Assembly (NCBI GenBank): GCA_029973955.1
Contig: JARKQJ010000189.1
Coordinates: 1 to 64,000, forward strand
DNA: 64,000 bases
Origin: Paludibaculum sp.
GTDB lineage: Bacteria; Acidobacteriota; Terriglobia; Bryobacterales; Bryobacteraceae
Direction: 5' to 3'
The position numbers and the translations under genes were made by a program. The notes under the pieces were generated by a model, which saw only the letters and a list, made by a program, of their open reading frames with translations, made no database searches and had not been told where the DNA came from. Shown one piece after another: positions 17,927 to 26,698 of the stretch. Numbering within the stretch: position 1 is the stretch's first letter; every line of letters starts with the position of its first letter.

Positions 17927-19246
17927 ATGCTCTGGATCGACCTGGTTGTCGTTCTAGCCTGCATCATCTGGGGCGCACGCCTCGGCGGCATCGGACTCGG
18001 CACCGTCGCCGCTCTGGGCATGTGCCTCTTTGTCTTTGGGATGGGCAAGGCTCCCGGCAACTTCCCGGGTGAGGTCCTGCTCATTGTCCTGTGTGTCGTG
18101 ACGGCGGCCGCCGCGCTGCAAGCCGCTGGCGGTCTCGATCTGATGGTCAACGCAGCGGAGAGAATTCTCCGCCGGCACCCCCGGCAGATCACTCTCCTGG
18201 CGCCGCTCATCTCGTATCTGTTCACCTTCGTCTCCGGCACCGGCCACGTTTCATACTCGCTGCTGCCGATCATCGCCGAGGTCTCGCGCAAGGTGAAGGA
18301 GCGTCCCGAACGTCCACTCTCCATCTCCGTCATCGCTTCCCAGGCCGCGGTCACCGCCAGTCCCATGTCCGCTGCCACCGCCGGCATGGTTGCGCTGTTT
18401 TCGAAGAACGGCACGCTGGGCCTTACCGATGTCCTGCTCATCTGCATTCCGTCCACTCTCCTCGGCGTCCTGGCCGGCGCTCTTTCCGTTCTCAAGATGG
18501 GCGTTGAACTGGAGGACGATCCCATCTACCGCGAACGTCTGGCCCGCGGGGAGATCACCGAAGACACTTCCTCTGCCGGCAGACAGCCTCCACCCGGTGC
18601 GAAATGGTCCGTGCTGCTCTTCCTGTGCGCCGTGCTTCTCATCACCCTGCTCGGGTTGGTGCCCTCGCTCCGGCCGGACTTCCTCATCGACGGGAAGGGC
18701 GAGAAGCTCAGCATGGTTGCCTCCATTTCGCTGGTCACCCTGGCCGCAACCGCCCTCATGCTCGTAGTCTCCAAGGTGAAGCCGGACCATGTCGTCTCCA
18801 GTTCCGTCATGAAGGCCGGCATCGTCGCCGTGATTTCCATCCTGGGCATCGCCTGGCTCGGCTCCACCTTCTTCGCGGCCCATCAATCCGAGATCCTTGC
18901 CGCCATCTCCTCTTCCATCCGCCAGTTCCCCTGGCTCTTCTCATTTGCACTCTTCCTGCTATCGATCCTGCTCTACAGCCAGGCCGCCACCGTGGCCGCG
19001 CTCATGGGCGTCGGGCTTTCGCTGGGCATCGCACCACCGCTGCTCATCGCCATGTTCCCCGCCGTCAACGGCTATTTCTTCCTGCCCACTTACGCCACCA
19101 TCGTGGCCGCCATCCAGTTCGATTCCACCGGCTCCACCGGTGTCGGCCGCTACATCCTCAATCACAGCTTCATGCGCGCAGGCCTGGTCACCACGCTTGT
19201 CTCCATTTCCACCGGCATGCTGCTCGCCAAAGTTCTCTACCCATAA
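17927..19246 (+). CDS. Anaerobic C4-dicarboxylate transporter, DcuA/DcuB family
   Basis: A 439-residue inner-membrane protein with about 10-12 hydrophobic helices. It begins with the family pattern MLWIDLVVVLACIIWGARLG and contains ISYLFTFVSGTGHVSYSLLP, SQAAVTASPMSAATAGMVAL and FFLPTYATIVAAIQFDSTGS, all typical of Dcu carriers. These carriers exchange aspartate, fumarate, malate and succinate, mainly under anaerobic conditions. Coupled to AspA six bases upstream it could import aspartate and export fumarate or succinate. Whether it is DcuA-like or DcuB-like cannot be told from the sequence alone, so no symbol is given. The exported asparaginase encoded next would supply aspartate outside the membrane. 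Confidence 0.88.
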   Translation: MLWIDLVVVLACIIWGARLGGIGLGTVAALGMCLFVFGMGKAPGNFPGEVLLIVLCVVTAAAALQAAGGLDLMVNAAERILRRHPRQITLLAPLISYLFTFVSGTGHVSYSLLPIIAEVSRKVKERPERPLSISVIASQAAVTASPMSAATAGMVALFSKNGTLGLTDVLLICIPSTLLGVLAGALSVLKMGVELEDDPIYRERLARGEITEDTSSAGRQPPPGAKWSVLLFLCAVLLITLLGLVPSLRPDFLIDGKGEKLSMVASISLVTLAATALMLVVSKVKPDHVVSSSVMKAGIVAVISILGIAWLGSTFFAAHQSEILAAISSSIRQFPWLFSFALFLLSILLYSQAATVAALMGVGLSLGIAPPLLIAMFPAVNGYFFLPTYATIVAAIQFDSTGSTGVGRYILNHSFMRAGLVTTLVSISTGMLLAKVLYP

Positions 19247-19268
19247 GCACCCCAAGGAGATCCTACTC

Positions 19269-20318
19269 ATGAACTTCAAAATCCTCACGAGCGTGCTGGC
19301 CGCGGCCCTCTCCTGCTGCGGCGCCGCTGAACTGCCCGCCGTCAAGATCATCGCCACCGGCGGCACCATCGCCGGCGAAGCAGCCACCTCCGCTCAATCC
19401 GGCTACACCTCCGGCCAGGTTGGCGTCGACACTCTCATCAAGGCAGTGCCCACGCTCAACAAAATCGCCCGGGTCTCCGGCGAGCAGATCTCCAACGTCG
19501 GCAGCCAGGATATGTCCGACGCCATCTGGCTCAAGCTCGCCAAGCGCATCAATGAGCTTGCAGCCCAGCCCGATGTCGACGGCATCGCCATCACTCACGG
19601 CACCGACACCATGGAGGAGACCGCCTACTTCCTCCACCTCACCGTCAAATCCCGTAAACCGGTGGTCCTCACCGGCTCCATGCGCCCCTCCACCGCGCTC
19701 AGCGCTGATGGGCCGCTCAATATCTACAACGCCGTCGCCGTGGCAGCCGATCCCCTCGCCGCCGGCCGCGGCGTGCTGGTCTCCATCAACGACCAGATCC
19801 ACAGCGCTCACGACATCACCAAGACCCACACCACCGCCACGGATACCTTCATGTCGCCCTACCGTGGCGTCATCGGGGCCACCGCCTACGGCGTCAGCCA
19901 GTACTATCGAACCCCCTTCAGAAAGCACACCGTCGACACGCCCTTCAACGTCGATAACGCCACTTCGCTCCCGCGCGTCGACATCCTCTATGTCTACGAA
20001 GACATGCCAGGCGATCTGGTGGACGCCGCCGTCAAGGCCGGCGCCAAGGGCATCGTCGCCGCCGGCGTCGGCAACGGCAACATGCCCAAGGCCGTCATGG
20101 ACGCCCTCTCCCGTGCCACGCAGCAGGGCGTCGTCGTCGTGCGCGCCTCCCGCGTCACGCTCGGTTTCGTCGGCCGCAACGTCGAGGTGGACGACGACAA
20201 GCTCAACTTCGTCGCGGCGGAGGAACTCAATCCACCGAAAGCCCGTGTCCTCCTCCGTCTCGCCCTGATGCAGACCAGCGATCCCAAGGCCATCCAGGCC
20301 ATGTTCAACACCTACTAG
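19269..20318 (+). CDS. ansB: Exported L-asparaginase (type II)
   Basis: A 349-residue asparaginase hydrolysing asparagine to aspartate and ammonia. An N-terminal signal peptide (MNFKILTSVLAAALSCCGAA) places it in the periplasm, as for high-affinity type II enzymes. The nucleophile Thr30 lies in IIATGGTIAG, the mobile-loop Tyr is Tyr46, and the second triad is Thr112-Asp113 in THGTDTMEETAYFL, with Lys in AHDITKTHTT. LGFVGRNVEV near the end is also family-like. The frame is open far upstream through the Dcu gene, but the ATG at 19269 follows AAGGAG and gives a clean signal peptide. Two cysteines (16, 17) lie at the cleavage region, so a lipoprotein form is conceivable, though the lipobox is imperfect. 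Confidence 0.92.
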   Translation: MNFKILTSVLAAALSCCGAAELPAVKIIATGGTIAGEAATSAQSGYTSGQVGVDTLIKAVPTLNKIARVSGEQISNVGSQDMSDAIWLKLAKRINELAAQPDVDGIAITHGTDTMEETAYFLHLTVKSRKPVVLTGSMRPSTALSADGPLNIYNAVAVAADPLAAGRGVLVSINDQIHSAHDITKTHTTATDTFMSPYRGVIGATAYGVSQYYRTPFRKHTVDTPFNVDNATSLPRVDILYVYEDMPGDLVDAAVKAGAKGIVAAGVGNGNMPKAVMDALSRATQQGVVVVRASRVTLGFVGRNVEVDDDKLNFVAAEELNPPKARVLLRLALMQTSDPKAIQAMFNTY

Positions 20319-20339
20319 ACCTATTCCCGGAGCGCTCTC

Positions 20340-21590
20340 ATGACATCTGATCTCAAACCATTCCTTCTCCTCGCGCCCTTCTTCGCCGCGCTCTGCGGTG
20401 CTCAGGGAACCGCCTCTGAAAACCCACCCCCGCAGCAGTCGCAGCAGGAAGACAAGGACAAGCCCAAGCCTTGGCTCGATATTTACGGCTTCGCCATGCT
20501 CGATGCCGGCTACGATTTCAAACAGGTCCACCCCGACTGGTACGACGTGGTCCGCCCCGTCAAACTCCCCTCGTTTCACAATGAGTTTGCGCCCAACGGC
20601 AATACCTACTTCAGCGTTCGTCAGACCCGCTTCGGCGCCAGGTCCGAGACTCCAACGTCTCTCGGCGTCCTCAAGACCATCTTCGAATTCGAACTCTTCG
20701 GAACCGGCGCCGACGCCGGGCAGACCACCTTCCGGCTGCGCCACGCCTACGGCGAAATCGGCCACTTCGGCGGCGGCCAGACGAACTCCGCGTTCATGGA
20801 CGGCGACATCTTCCCCAACACCGTTGAATACTGGGGTCCCAATGGCATGGTTCTGTTCCGCAACGTTCAGGTCCGCTGGATCCCCATTAATGGCGAGTCT
20901 CGTGTGATGATCGCCCTCGAACGCCCCGGCGCATCCGCCGACCAGGGCGTGTACTCGAACCGTATCGAACTCCAGGGGGTCAAGCCGCACTTCACCGCGC
21001 CAGACATCACGGGCCACGGGCGCTTTGGCCGCAAGTGGGGGTACGTCCAACTCGCAGGCATCGCCCGCCGCATCGCCTGGGAAGACACCAACAACGACAA
21101 GTACAACCTCACCGGCAGCGCCTGGGGCTGGGGCTTCAACTTCACCGGCAACCTCAAGGCCGGCAAGAAGGACGTATTCAAATACGGCGTCGTCTACGGC
21201 AAGGGGATTCAGAACTATATGAATGACGCCCCCACCGACATCGGCATCAAGAACCAACTCAGCAATACGCTCACTCCCGTCATCGGCGTCCCCCTGCCGT
21301 TGCTCGGAATCACCGCCTACTACGATCACTACTGGAACGGCAAGCTCAGTTCCAGCTTCGGCTACTCCCGCCTCAACATCGACAACAGCGACGGCCAGGC
21401 CGCCAACGCATTCCGCATCGGCCAGTACGCCTCCGCCAATCTCCTCTACACCCCAGTCAAGAACTTCATGGCCGGTACCGAGTTCATCTACGGTTACCGC
21501 AAGAACTTCAAGGACGGCTTCAGCGTCCCCGACTACCGCATGCAGTTTTCTTTCAAGTACGACTTCTCGTTCCGCATCGGCGGCAAGTGA
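20340..21590 (+). CDS. DcaP-like outer-membrane porin
   Basis: A 416-residue protein with a short signal peptide (FLLLAPFFAALCGAQG). After a charged, Pro/Gln-rich linker (residues 24-40) the barrel begins with PWLDIYGFAMLDAGYDFKQV, the usual opening of DcaP family porins. The rest alternates short amphipathic strands with Gly/Asn/Asp turns, such as FRLRHAYGEIG and LSSSFGYSRLNIDNSDGQA, and ends in beta strands. In Acinetobacter DcaP is a trimeric channel preferring dicarboxylic acids. Its place among genes for aspartate and C4-dicarboxylate use suggests uptake of such acids, or of asparagine and serine, through the outer membrane. GGAG precedes the ATG at suitable distance. Confidence 0.75.
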   Translation: MTSDLKPFLLLAPFFAALCGAQGTASENPPPQQSQQEDKDKPKPWLDIYGFAMLDAGYDFKQVHPDWYDVVRPVKLPSFHNEFAPNGNTYFSVRQTRFGARSETPTSLGVLKTIFEFELFGTGADAGQTTFRLRHAYGEIGHFGGGQTNSAFMDGDIFPNTVEYWGPNGMVLFRNVQVRWIPINGESRVMIALERPGASADQGVYSNRIELQGVKPHFTAPDITGHGRFGRKWGYVQLAGIARRIAWEDTNNDKYNLTGSAWGWGFNFTGNLKAGKKDVFKYGVVYGKGIQNYMNDAPTDIGIKNQLSNTLTPVIGVPLPLLGITAYYDHYWNGKLSSSFGYSRLNIDNSDGQAANAFRIGQYASANLLYTPVKNFMAGTEFIYGYRKNFKDGFSVPDYRMQFSFKYDFSFRIGGK

Positions 21591-21632
21591 AGCCAACGCC
21601 AGGCATCTCAACTTCGCTCACAGGAGAATCTC

Positions 21633-23234
21633 ATGAAGAAAAGCAATCAAACCATCGACCCTTTCCAGAACGATGAGTTCCTGAAACAGGAAGTGCCCGC
21701 CGGCTCCGACCGCCGCGCCTTCCTCATGCGCAGCGCCCTGTTTGGCTCCGTCGCCGTGCTCACCGGCTGCGCCCCCTCCGCCGAAAAGGCCAAAACCGCC
21801 GCCACCGCTCCCGCGGCTGCAGGCCCCGCGCTCTCCGCCGACCTCGACGTCGTCAAGAAGGCCAAAGCGCCCGTCATGACGGTGATCGACGAGTTCTACA
21901 AGGTGGGCCCCGGGCCGTCCAGTTCCCACACCATCGGCCCCATGCGCATCACTTACGACTTCTATCAGCGCTGTACCAAACTACCGGCCGACCAGCTCTC
22001 CAAGGTCACAGCCATGAAGGTCTACCTCTTCGGTTCACTCTCCGCCACCGGCAAGGGCCACGGCACAGAGCGCGCCGCCCTCGCCGGCATCATCGGCAAG
22101 GAGCCCGCCACTGTCGATCCGCTCTTCCTCGACTCGCTCCGCGACAAGCCCGACCAGGTCTTCCCCGTCAAGTTCGGCGAGAAGACCATCAACGTCTCCC
22201 TCAAGGACATCATCTACGACAATCCCAAGGGCGACTTCCCACACCCCAACACGATGACCTGCAAGCTCATGGGCGGCGATGCCGTCCTGCTCGAGCAGGA
22301 ATACTACTCCGTCGGCGGCGGCTTCATTGAGTGGAAGGGCTACCAGCCGCCCAAGAAGGGCCAGCCCAAGTACCCCTACTCCACCATGAAGGAGCTGCTC
22401 GCCCACGCCGACAAGGACAAGCTCACCATCGCCCAGGTCGTCATGGCCAACGAAGTGGCAGTCTCCGGCAAGTCCGAGGCCGAGGTCAACGCCTTCATCG
22501 ACAAGGTCACCACGGCGATGGTCAATATCGTCAAGTCCGGCCTCAGCATGCCTCCGGGCGTCCTCCCCGGACCCATCAAGCTCAAGACCAAGGCCGGTGA
22601 AGTCTACAAGCGCGCCCTCGACGACAAGTTCGAGCGCGAACGTGGCGTCGGTGTCATCTCCGCTTACGCCCTCGCCGGATCGGAAGAGAATGGCCGCGGG
22701 CACCTCGTGGTCACCGCCCCCACCGGCGGCTCCGCAGGCGTCATGCCCGCCCTGGTCTATGCTCTCGGCGAAGGCGGCCGCAAGCTGCCGCAGGACAAGA
22801 TCCGCGCGGGCGTCCTCGCCGCCGCCGCCATCGGCTACCTCTGCAAACACAACGCCACCCTCTCCGGCGCCGAAGGCGGCTGCCAGGCTGAGATCGGCGT
22901 CGCCTCCGCCATGGGCGCCGCGCTCATTGCCCAGGCCATGGGCCAGTCCAACCTTGTCATCGCCAACGCCGCCGAGTCCGCCCTCCAGCACCACCTCGGC
23001 CTCACCTGCGATCCGGTCGCCGGCTACGTCCAGGTCCCCTGCATCGAACGCTGTGCCTTCGGCGCCGTCAAGGCCTGGACCGGCTACATGATCGCCGCGA
23101 ATGAAATCGCCGTCGATCGCCGTGTCGATTTCGACACCACCGTCAGCGCCATGGCACTTACGGCCAAGGAGATGAACTCCAAGTACAAAGAGACCTCCGA
23201 AGGCGGCCTCGCTGTCTCGCTCGTTCTCTGCTAA
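21633..23234 (+). CDS. sdaA: L-serine dehydratase (Fe-S type) with Tat/lipoprotein signal
   Basis: A 533-residue single-chain iron-sulfur L-serine ammonia-lyase making pyruvate and ammonia. The N-terminal beta domain starts at DEFYKVGPGPSSSHTIGPMR and the alpha domain covers about residues 325-533. Cluster ligands Cys417 (EGGCQAE), Cys459 (LTCDPVAG), Cys470 and Cys474 (PCIERC region) are present, and the chain ends in Cys533, like the 'tail-in-mouth' Cys of Legionella serine dehydratase. The odd part is the extra 60-residue N-terminus. SDRRAFLMRS (Arg27-Arg28) is a twin-arginine motif, followed by a hydrophobic stretch and the lipobox LTGC (Cys46), then an Ala-rich linker. Usual family members are cytoplasmic. 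Export of the folded enzyme as a lipoprotein is inferred, not shown. Confidence 0.9.
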   Translation: MKKSNQTIDPFQNDEFLKQEVPAGSDRRAFLMRSALFGSVAVLTGCAPSAEKAKTAATAPAAAGPALSADLDVVKKAKAPVMTVIDEFYKVGPGPSSSHTIGPMRITYDFYQRCTKLPADQLSKVTAMKVYLFGSLSATGKGHGTERAALAGIIGKEPATVDPLFLDSLRDKPDQVFPVKFGEKTINVSLKDIIYDNPKGDFPHPNTMTCKLMGGDAVLLEQEYYSVGGGFIEWKGYQPPKKGQPKYPYSTMKELLAHADKDKLTIAQVVMANEVAVSGKSEAEVNAFIDKVTTAMVNIVKSGLSMPPGVLPGPIKLKTKAGEVYKRALDDKFERERGVGVISAYALAGSEENGRGHLVVTAPTGGSAGVMPALVYALGEGGRKLPQDKIRAGVLAAAAIGYLCKHNATLSGAEGGCQAEIGVASAMGAALIAQAMGQSNLVIANAAESALQHHLGLTCDPVAGYVQVPCIERCAFGAVKAWTGYMIAANEIAVDRRVDFDTTVSAMALTAKEMNSKYKETSEGGLAVSLVLC

Positions 23235-23261
23235 GAAGACCTGAGCTTTGGAGGCTCCATC

Positions 23262-24503
23262 ATGTCCAACACCAAGGGCGCGGCCGTGGCGGCCTGGCTT
23301 CTTGCCGCGGTTTACTACTTCTTTCAGTACTCGCTCCGGTCCGCGCCCGCGGTGATGATGCCGCAGCTCTCGGGCGCGTTCGCTCTGGACGCGCTCGGCG
23401 CCGCCGCTCTCGCCGGACTCTTCTACTACGGCTACTCGCCGTTCTCTCTCATCGCAGGGGCGGCGCTCGATCGATTCGGGCCTCGCGCCGTCCTCCCCGC
23501 GGCCGCCGCCCTCACCGGCGCCGGCGCTCTTCTGTTTGCTTCCGGCACCCTTCCTCTGGCCCAACTGGGCCGCTTCCTGCAGGGCGCCGGGGGTGTCTTC
23601 TCTCTCGTGGGCGCGGTCTACATCGCGTCCAGGAACTTCCCTGCTTCCCGCGCCGGTACGCTCATCGGCGCAACGCAGATGTTCGGCATGGCGGGAGGCT
23701 CGGCCGGCCAGTTTGTGGTCGGGCCTCTCATCGCCGGTGGTCTCGCCTGGAGCACGTTCTGGGCTGGAATGGGCACCGCCGGCATAGCACTGGGCGTGCT
23801 CCTCTTCTTGCTGCTCCCAAGATCTGAGGAGCCGCCCAGTGCTGCCTCGTCCCACAACTGGCTCAAAACCTCCCTCTCCGCCATGGGCCAGGTGTTCCGC
23901 AATCCCCAATCCATCCTCTGCGGCCTCGTCGCCGGACTCCTCTTCATCCCAACCACCATTTTCGACATGGTCTGGGGCGTCCGCTTCCTTCAGGACGCGC
24001 ACAGCATGCAGTACTCCACCGCTGTCCTGCGCTCCGCCGCCGTCCCGTTCGGCTGGATCATCGGCTGCCCGCTGCTCGGCATGATCTCCGATCGCATTGG
24101 CCGCCGCAAACCCGTCATTCTCGGCGGCGCGCTCGTCCTGCTCGCTACGCTCGCCTACATTCTCTTCGGCGCGCCTGGCGTCTTTCCGCCCTACAGCCTC
24201 GCCCTCGTCGCAGGCATCGCTTCAGGCGCCGCCATGCTGCCTTACACCGTCATCAAGGAAGCCAATCCGCCCCAGTTCAGCGGCACCGCTACCGGCGTCA
24301 TCAACTTCGTCAACTTCACCTTCAGCGCTTTGCTGGGTCCCGTCTTCGGACGCATCTTCCGGAATGTCGCAAGCGGCTCCGCCCAGCCCGAACTGGTTCA
24401 CTATCAGGCCGCTTTCGAGCCGCTTCTCTACGGCGTCGCGATCGCCATTTTGCTCATCTTCTTTCTGAAGGAGACAGGCCCGCGAGCCCGCCCGTCCGCT
24501 TAA
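23262..24503 (+). CDS. MFS transporter
   Basis: A 413-residue inner-membrane carrier with about twelve predicted helices. It has the MFS loop motif after helix 2 (GAALDRFGPRAVLP) and its counterpart in the second half (GMISDRIGRRKPVI). The opening AAWLLAAVYYFFQYSLRSAP is hydrophobic without a cleavable signal. The substrate is unknown. Its position 27 bases after the apparently exported serine dehydratase and before pta-ackA-pfl makes pyruvate, serine or an organic acid reasonable guesses, by context only. Confidence 0.8.
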   Translation: MSNTKGAAVAAWLLAAVYYFFQYSLRSAPAVMMPQLSGAFALDALGAAALAGLFYYGYSPFSLIAGAALDRFGPRAVLPAAAALTGAGALLFASGTLPLAQLGRFLQGAGGVFSLVGAVYIASRNFPASRAGTLIGATQMFGMAGGSAGQFVVGPLIAGGLAWSTFWAGMGTAGIALGVLLFLLLPRSEEPPSAASSHNWLKTSLSAMGQVFRNPQSILCGLVAGLLFIPTTIFDMVWGVRFLQDAHSMQYSTAVLRSAAVPFGWIIGCPLLGMISDRIGRRKPVILGGALVLLATLAYILFGAPGVFPPYSLALVAGIASGAAMLPYTVIKEANPPQFSGTATGVINFVNFTFSALLGPVFGRIFRNVASGSAQPELVHYQAAFEPLLYGVAIAILLIFFLKETGPRARPSA

Positions 24504-24542
24504 CCAGCAGTTCCAACAGTCTCGCCACGAAAGGATGTCCTC

Positions 24543-25475
24543 ATGGCCCATCTCACCGGCTCCGGCAAGTACGACAACCTCCTTGCCAAGTGCAAAGAAC
24601 TCCCGGCCATTCCCACCGCCGTTGCTCACCCTTGCGAGCGGTCAGCCCTCGCCGGCGCCATCGAAGCGGGCCAACTCGGTCTGATCGAGCCCATCCTTGT
24701 CGGCCCCGCCGCCCGCCTCCAGGAGATTGCCGGCGACGCCAACATCGACCTCGGCGGCATTGAGATCATCGACGCGCCCCACTCGCACGCCTCTTCCGCC
24801 AAAGCTGTGGAGCTCGTCCGCCTGGGCCGCGCCGAACTCCTCATGAAGGGCAGCCTCCATACCGACGAACTGCTCGGCGCCGTCGTCGCCCGCGAATCCG
24901 GCCTCCGCACCGGACGCCGCATTAGCCACGTCTTCATCATGGACGTGCCCACCTACCACAAGGTGCTGGTCGTCACCGACGCCGCCATCAACATCGCTCC
25001 CAACCTCGAAGACAAGGCCGACATCTGCCAGAACGCCATCGACCTCTGCCACGCCCTGGGCCTGGACAAGCCCAAGGTCGCCATCCTCGCCGCCGTCGAA
25101 ACCATCAACTCCAAAATGCCCGCTACCCTCGACGCCGCCGCCCTCTGCAAAATGGCCGACCGCGGCCAGATCAAAGGCGCACTCCTGGACGGTCCCCTCG
25201 CCTTCGATAACGCCATCAGCCCCGAGGCCGCCCGCATCAAAGGCATCCAATCTCCTGTCGCCGGCGATCCCGACATCCTGCTTGTCCCCGATCTCGAAGC
25301 CGGCAACATCCTCGCCAAGCAGCTCAGCTTCCTCGCCAATGCGGACTCCGCCGGTCTGGTCCTCGGCGCCCGCGTCCCCATCATCCTCACCAGCCGCGCA
25401 GACTCCGTGCGCTCCCGCATTGCCAGTTGCGCCGTCGCCAAGCTCGCCGCCCACGCGCGCAGAAGGAAGGGCTAA
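24543..25475 (+). CDS. pta: Phosphate acetyltransferase (Pta/Ptb family)
   Basis: A 310-residue cytoplasmic enzyme of the phosphate acetyl/butyryl transferase family, which swaps CoA for phosphate on an acyl group. Characteristic parts are ELLMKGSLHTDELLGAVV, RRISHVFIMDVP, DAAINIAPNLEDKADI and the PDILLVPDLEAGNILAKQL stretch near residue 250. Its length fits the short form of the family. Followed at once by acetate kinase and then pyruvate formate-lyase, it most likely converts acetyl-CoA to acetyl phosphate. Butyryl-CoA cannot be excluded from the sequence alone. The ATG at 24543 has AAAGGA in front of it. Confidence 0.85.
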   Translation: MAHLTGSGKYDNLLAKCKELPAIPTAVAHPCERSALAGAIEAGQLGLIEPILVGPAARLQEIAGDANIDLGGIEIIDAPHSHASSAKAVELVRLGRAELLMKGSLHTDELLGAVVARESGLRTGRRISHVFIMDVPTYHKVLVVTDAAINIAPNLEDKADICQNAIDLCHALGLDKPKVAILAAVETINSKMPATLDAAALCKMADRGQIKGALLDGPLAFDNAISPEAARIKGIQSPVAGDPDILLVPDLEAGNILAKQLSFLANADSAGLVLGARVPIILTSRADSVRSRIASCAVAKLAAHARRRKG

Positions 25476-25480
25476 CATCC

Positions 25481-26674
25481 ATGGCGCAGTTCGCCTTGAT
25501 CCTCAACGCCGGCTCCTCCAGCCTTAAGTTCTTCATCTGCAAGCGGCCTCCGGGCCACGTCTGGGAACTTGAGTCCCGAGGACAGATCGACGGCATCGGC
25601 ACCAACCCGCACCTCAAGGCCAAGGACGCTACGGACAAGGTCCTCATCGATACTGACCTTGCCTCTGACGTCAAGGATGGGGCCAAGGCAATCAACGCCC
25701 TCGGCGATTGGATCCGCTCCCTCTACGGCGGCTCCGCTGTCGCCGGCGTTGGCCATCGCGTCGTCCACGGCGGCCCCAACTATCCCGCTCCCGTCGTCAT
25801 CACCCCCAAGGTCATGGACGACCTCCGCGCCCTCGTCCCCCTCGCCCCGCTCCACCAGCCCTACAACCTCGCCGCCCTCGAAGCCGTCGCCCAGCGCATC
25901 CCCGGCATCCCTCAGGTGGCCTGCTTCGACACCAGTTTCCATCGCGGCCAATCCGCCGTCGCCGAACTGGTCCCCCTGCCCGCTGAGATCCGCAATGCCG
26001 GCGTCCAGCGTTACGGCTTCCACGGACTCTCCTACGAGTACATCGCCTCCGTTCTGCCCGAGGTCGCGCCCTCCATCGCCGGCGGCCGCGTCGTCGTTGC
26101 CCATCTCGGCTCCGGCGCCAGCCTCTGCGCCATGCTCGGCGGCAAGAGCATTGACTCCACGCTCGGCTTCACCGCCCTCGACGGCCTCTGCATGGGCACC
26201 CGTCCCGGCTCGCTCGATCCCGGCGTCGTCCTCTACCTGTTCCAGCAGCTCGGCCTCTCCGCCAAAGAGGTGGAGGCGCTGCTCTACAAGAAATCCGGCC
26301 TCCTGGGCATCTCAGGCATCAGCAACGATATGCGCGATCTCCTGCCCAGCGCTGCTCCGGCTGCCCGCCTCGCCGTGGACTACTTCGTCTACCAGTGCGC
26401 CAAGCAAATCGGCGCCCTCGCCGCCGCTCTTGGTGGTATCGATGCCCTTGTATTCACTGCCGGCATCGGAGAGAACTCGCCCGAAATTCGACGCCGCATC
26501 TGCCAGGCCTCCGCCTGGCTCGGCATCCAACTCGACACCGCGGCCAACGAAAGCCGCCAGACCCTCATCTCAATGCCGGACAGCCCCGTCTCCGCCTGGG
26601 TGATCCCAACCAATGAAGAGCTCATGATCGCCCGCCACACCGGCCGCCTGCTCGGCTTGTCCGGCAGAAGTTGA
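25481..26674 (+). CDS. ackA: Acetate kinase
   Basis: A 397-residue sugar-kinase-fold enzyme that makes ATP and acetate from acetyl phosphate. The N-terminal phosphate-binding strand ALILNAGSSSLKFF, the GVGHRVVHGG stretch (about residue 90), the CFDTSFHRG segment, RYGFHGLSYEYIA and HLGSGASLCA, and the C-terminal FTAGIGENSPEIR are all present. The ATG at 25481 lies five bases after the pta stop; an upstream in-frame TTG inside pta is not used. This is the ATP-forming step of the cluster, working on acetyl-CoA delivered by PFL. Butyrate kinases are related, but the overall motif set fits acetate kinase best. Confidence 0.92.
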   Translation: MAQFALILNAGSSSLKFFICKRPPGHVWELESRGQIDGIGTNPHLKAKDATDKVLIDTDLASDVKDGAKAINALGDWIRSLYGGSAVAGVGHRVVHGGPNYPAPVVITPKVMDDLRALVPLAPLHQPYNLAALEAVAQRIPGIPQVACFDTSFHRGQSAVAELVPLPAEIRNAGVQRYGFHGLSYEYIASVLPEVAPSIAGGRVVVAHLGSGASLCAMLGGKSIDSTLGFTALDGLCMGTRPGSLDPGVVLYLFQQLGLSAKEVEALLYKKSGLLGISGISNDMRDLLPSAAPAARLAVDYFVYQCAKQIGALAAALGGIDALVFTAGIGENSPEIRRRICQASAWLGIQLDTAANESRQTLISMPDSPVSAWVIPTNEELMIARHTGRLLGLSGRS

Positions 26675-26698
26675 ATTGCGCCTGTCATCGGAGGACTT

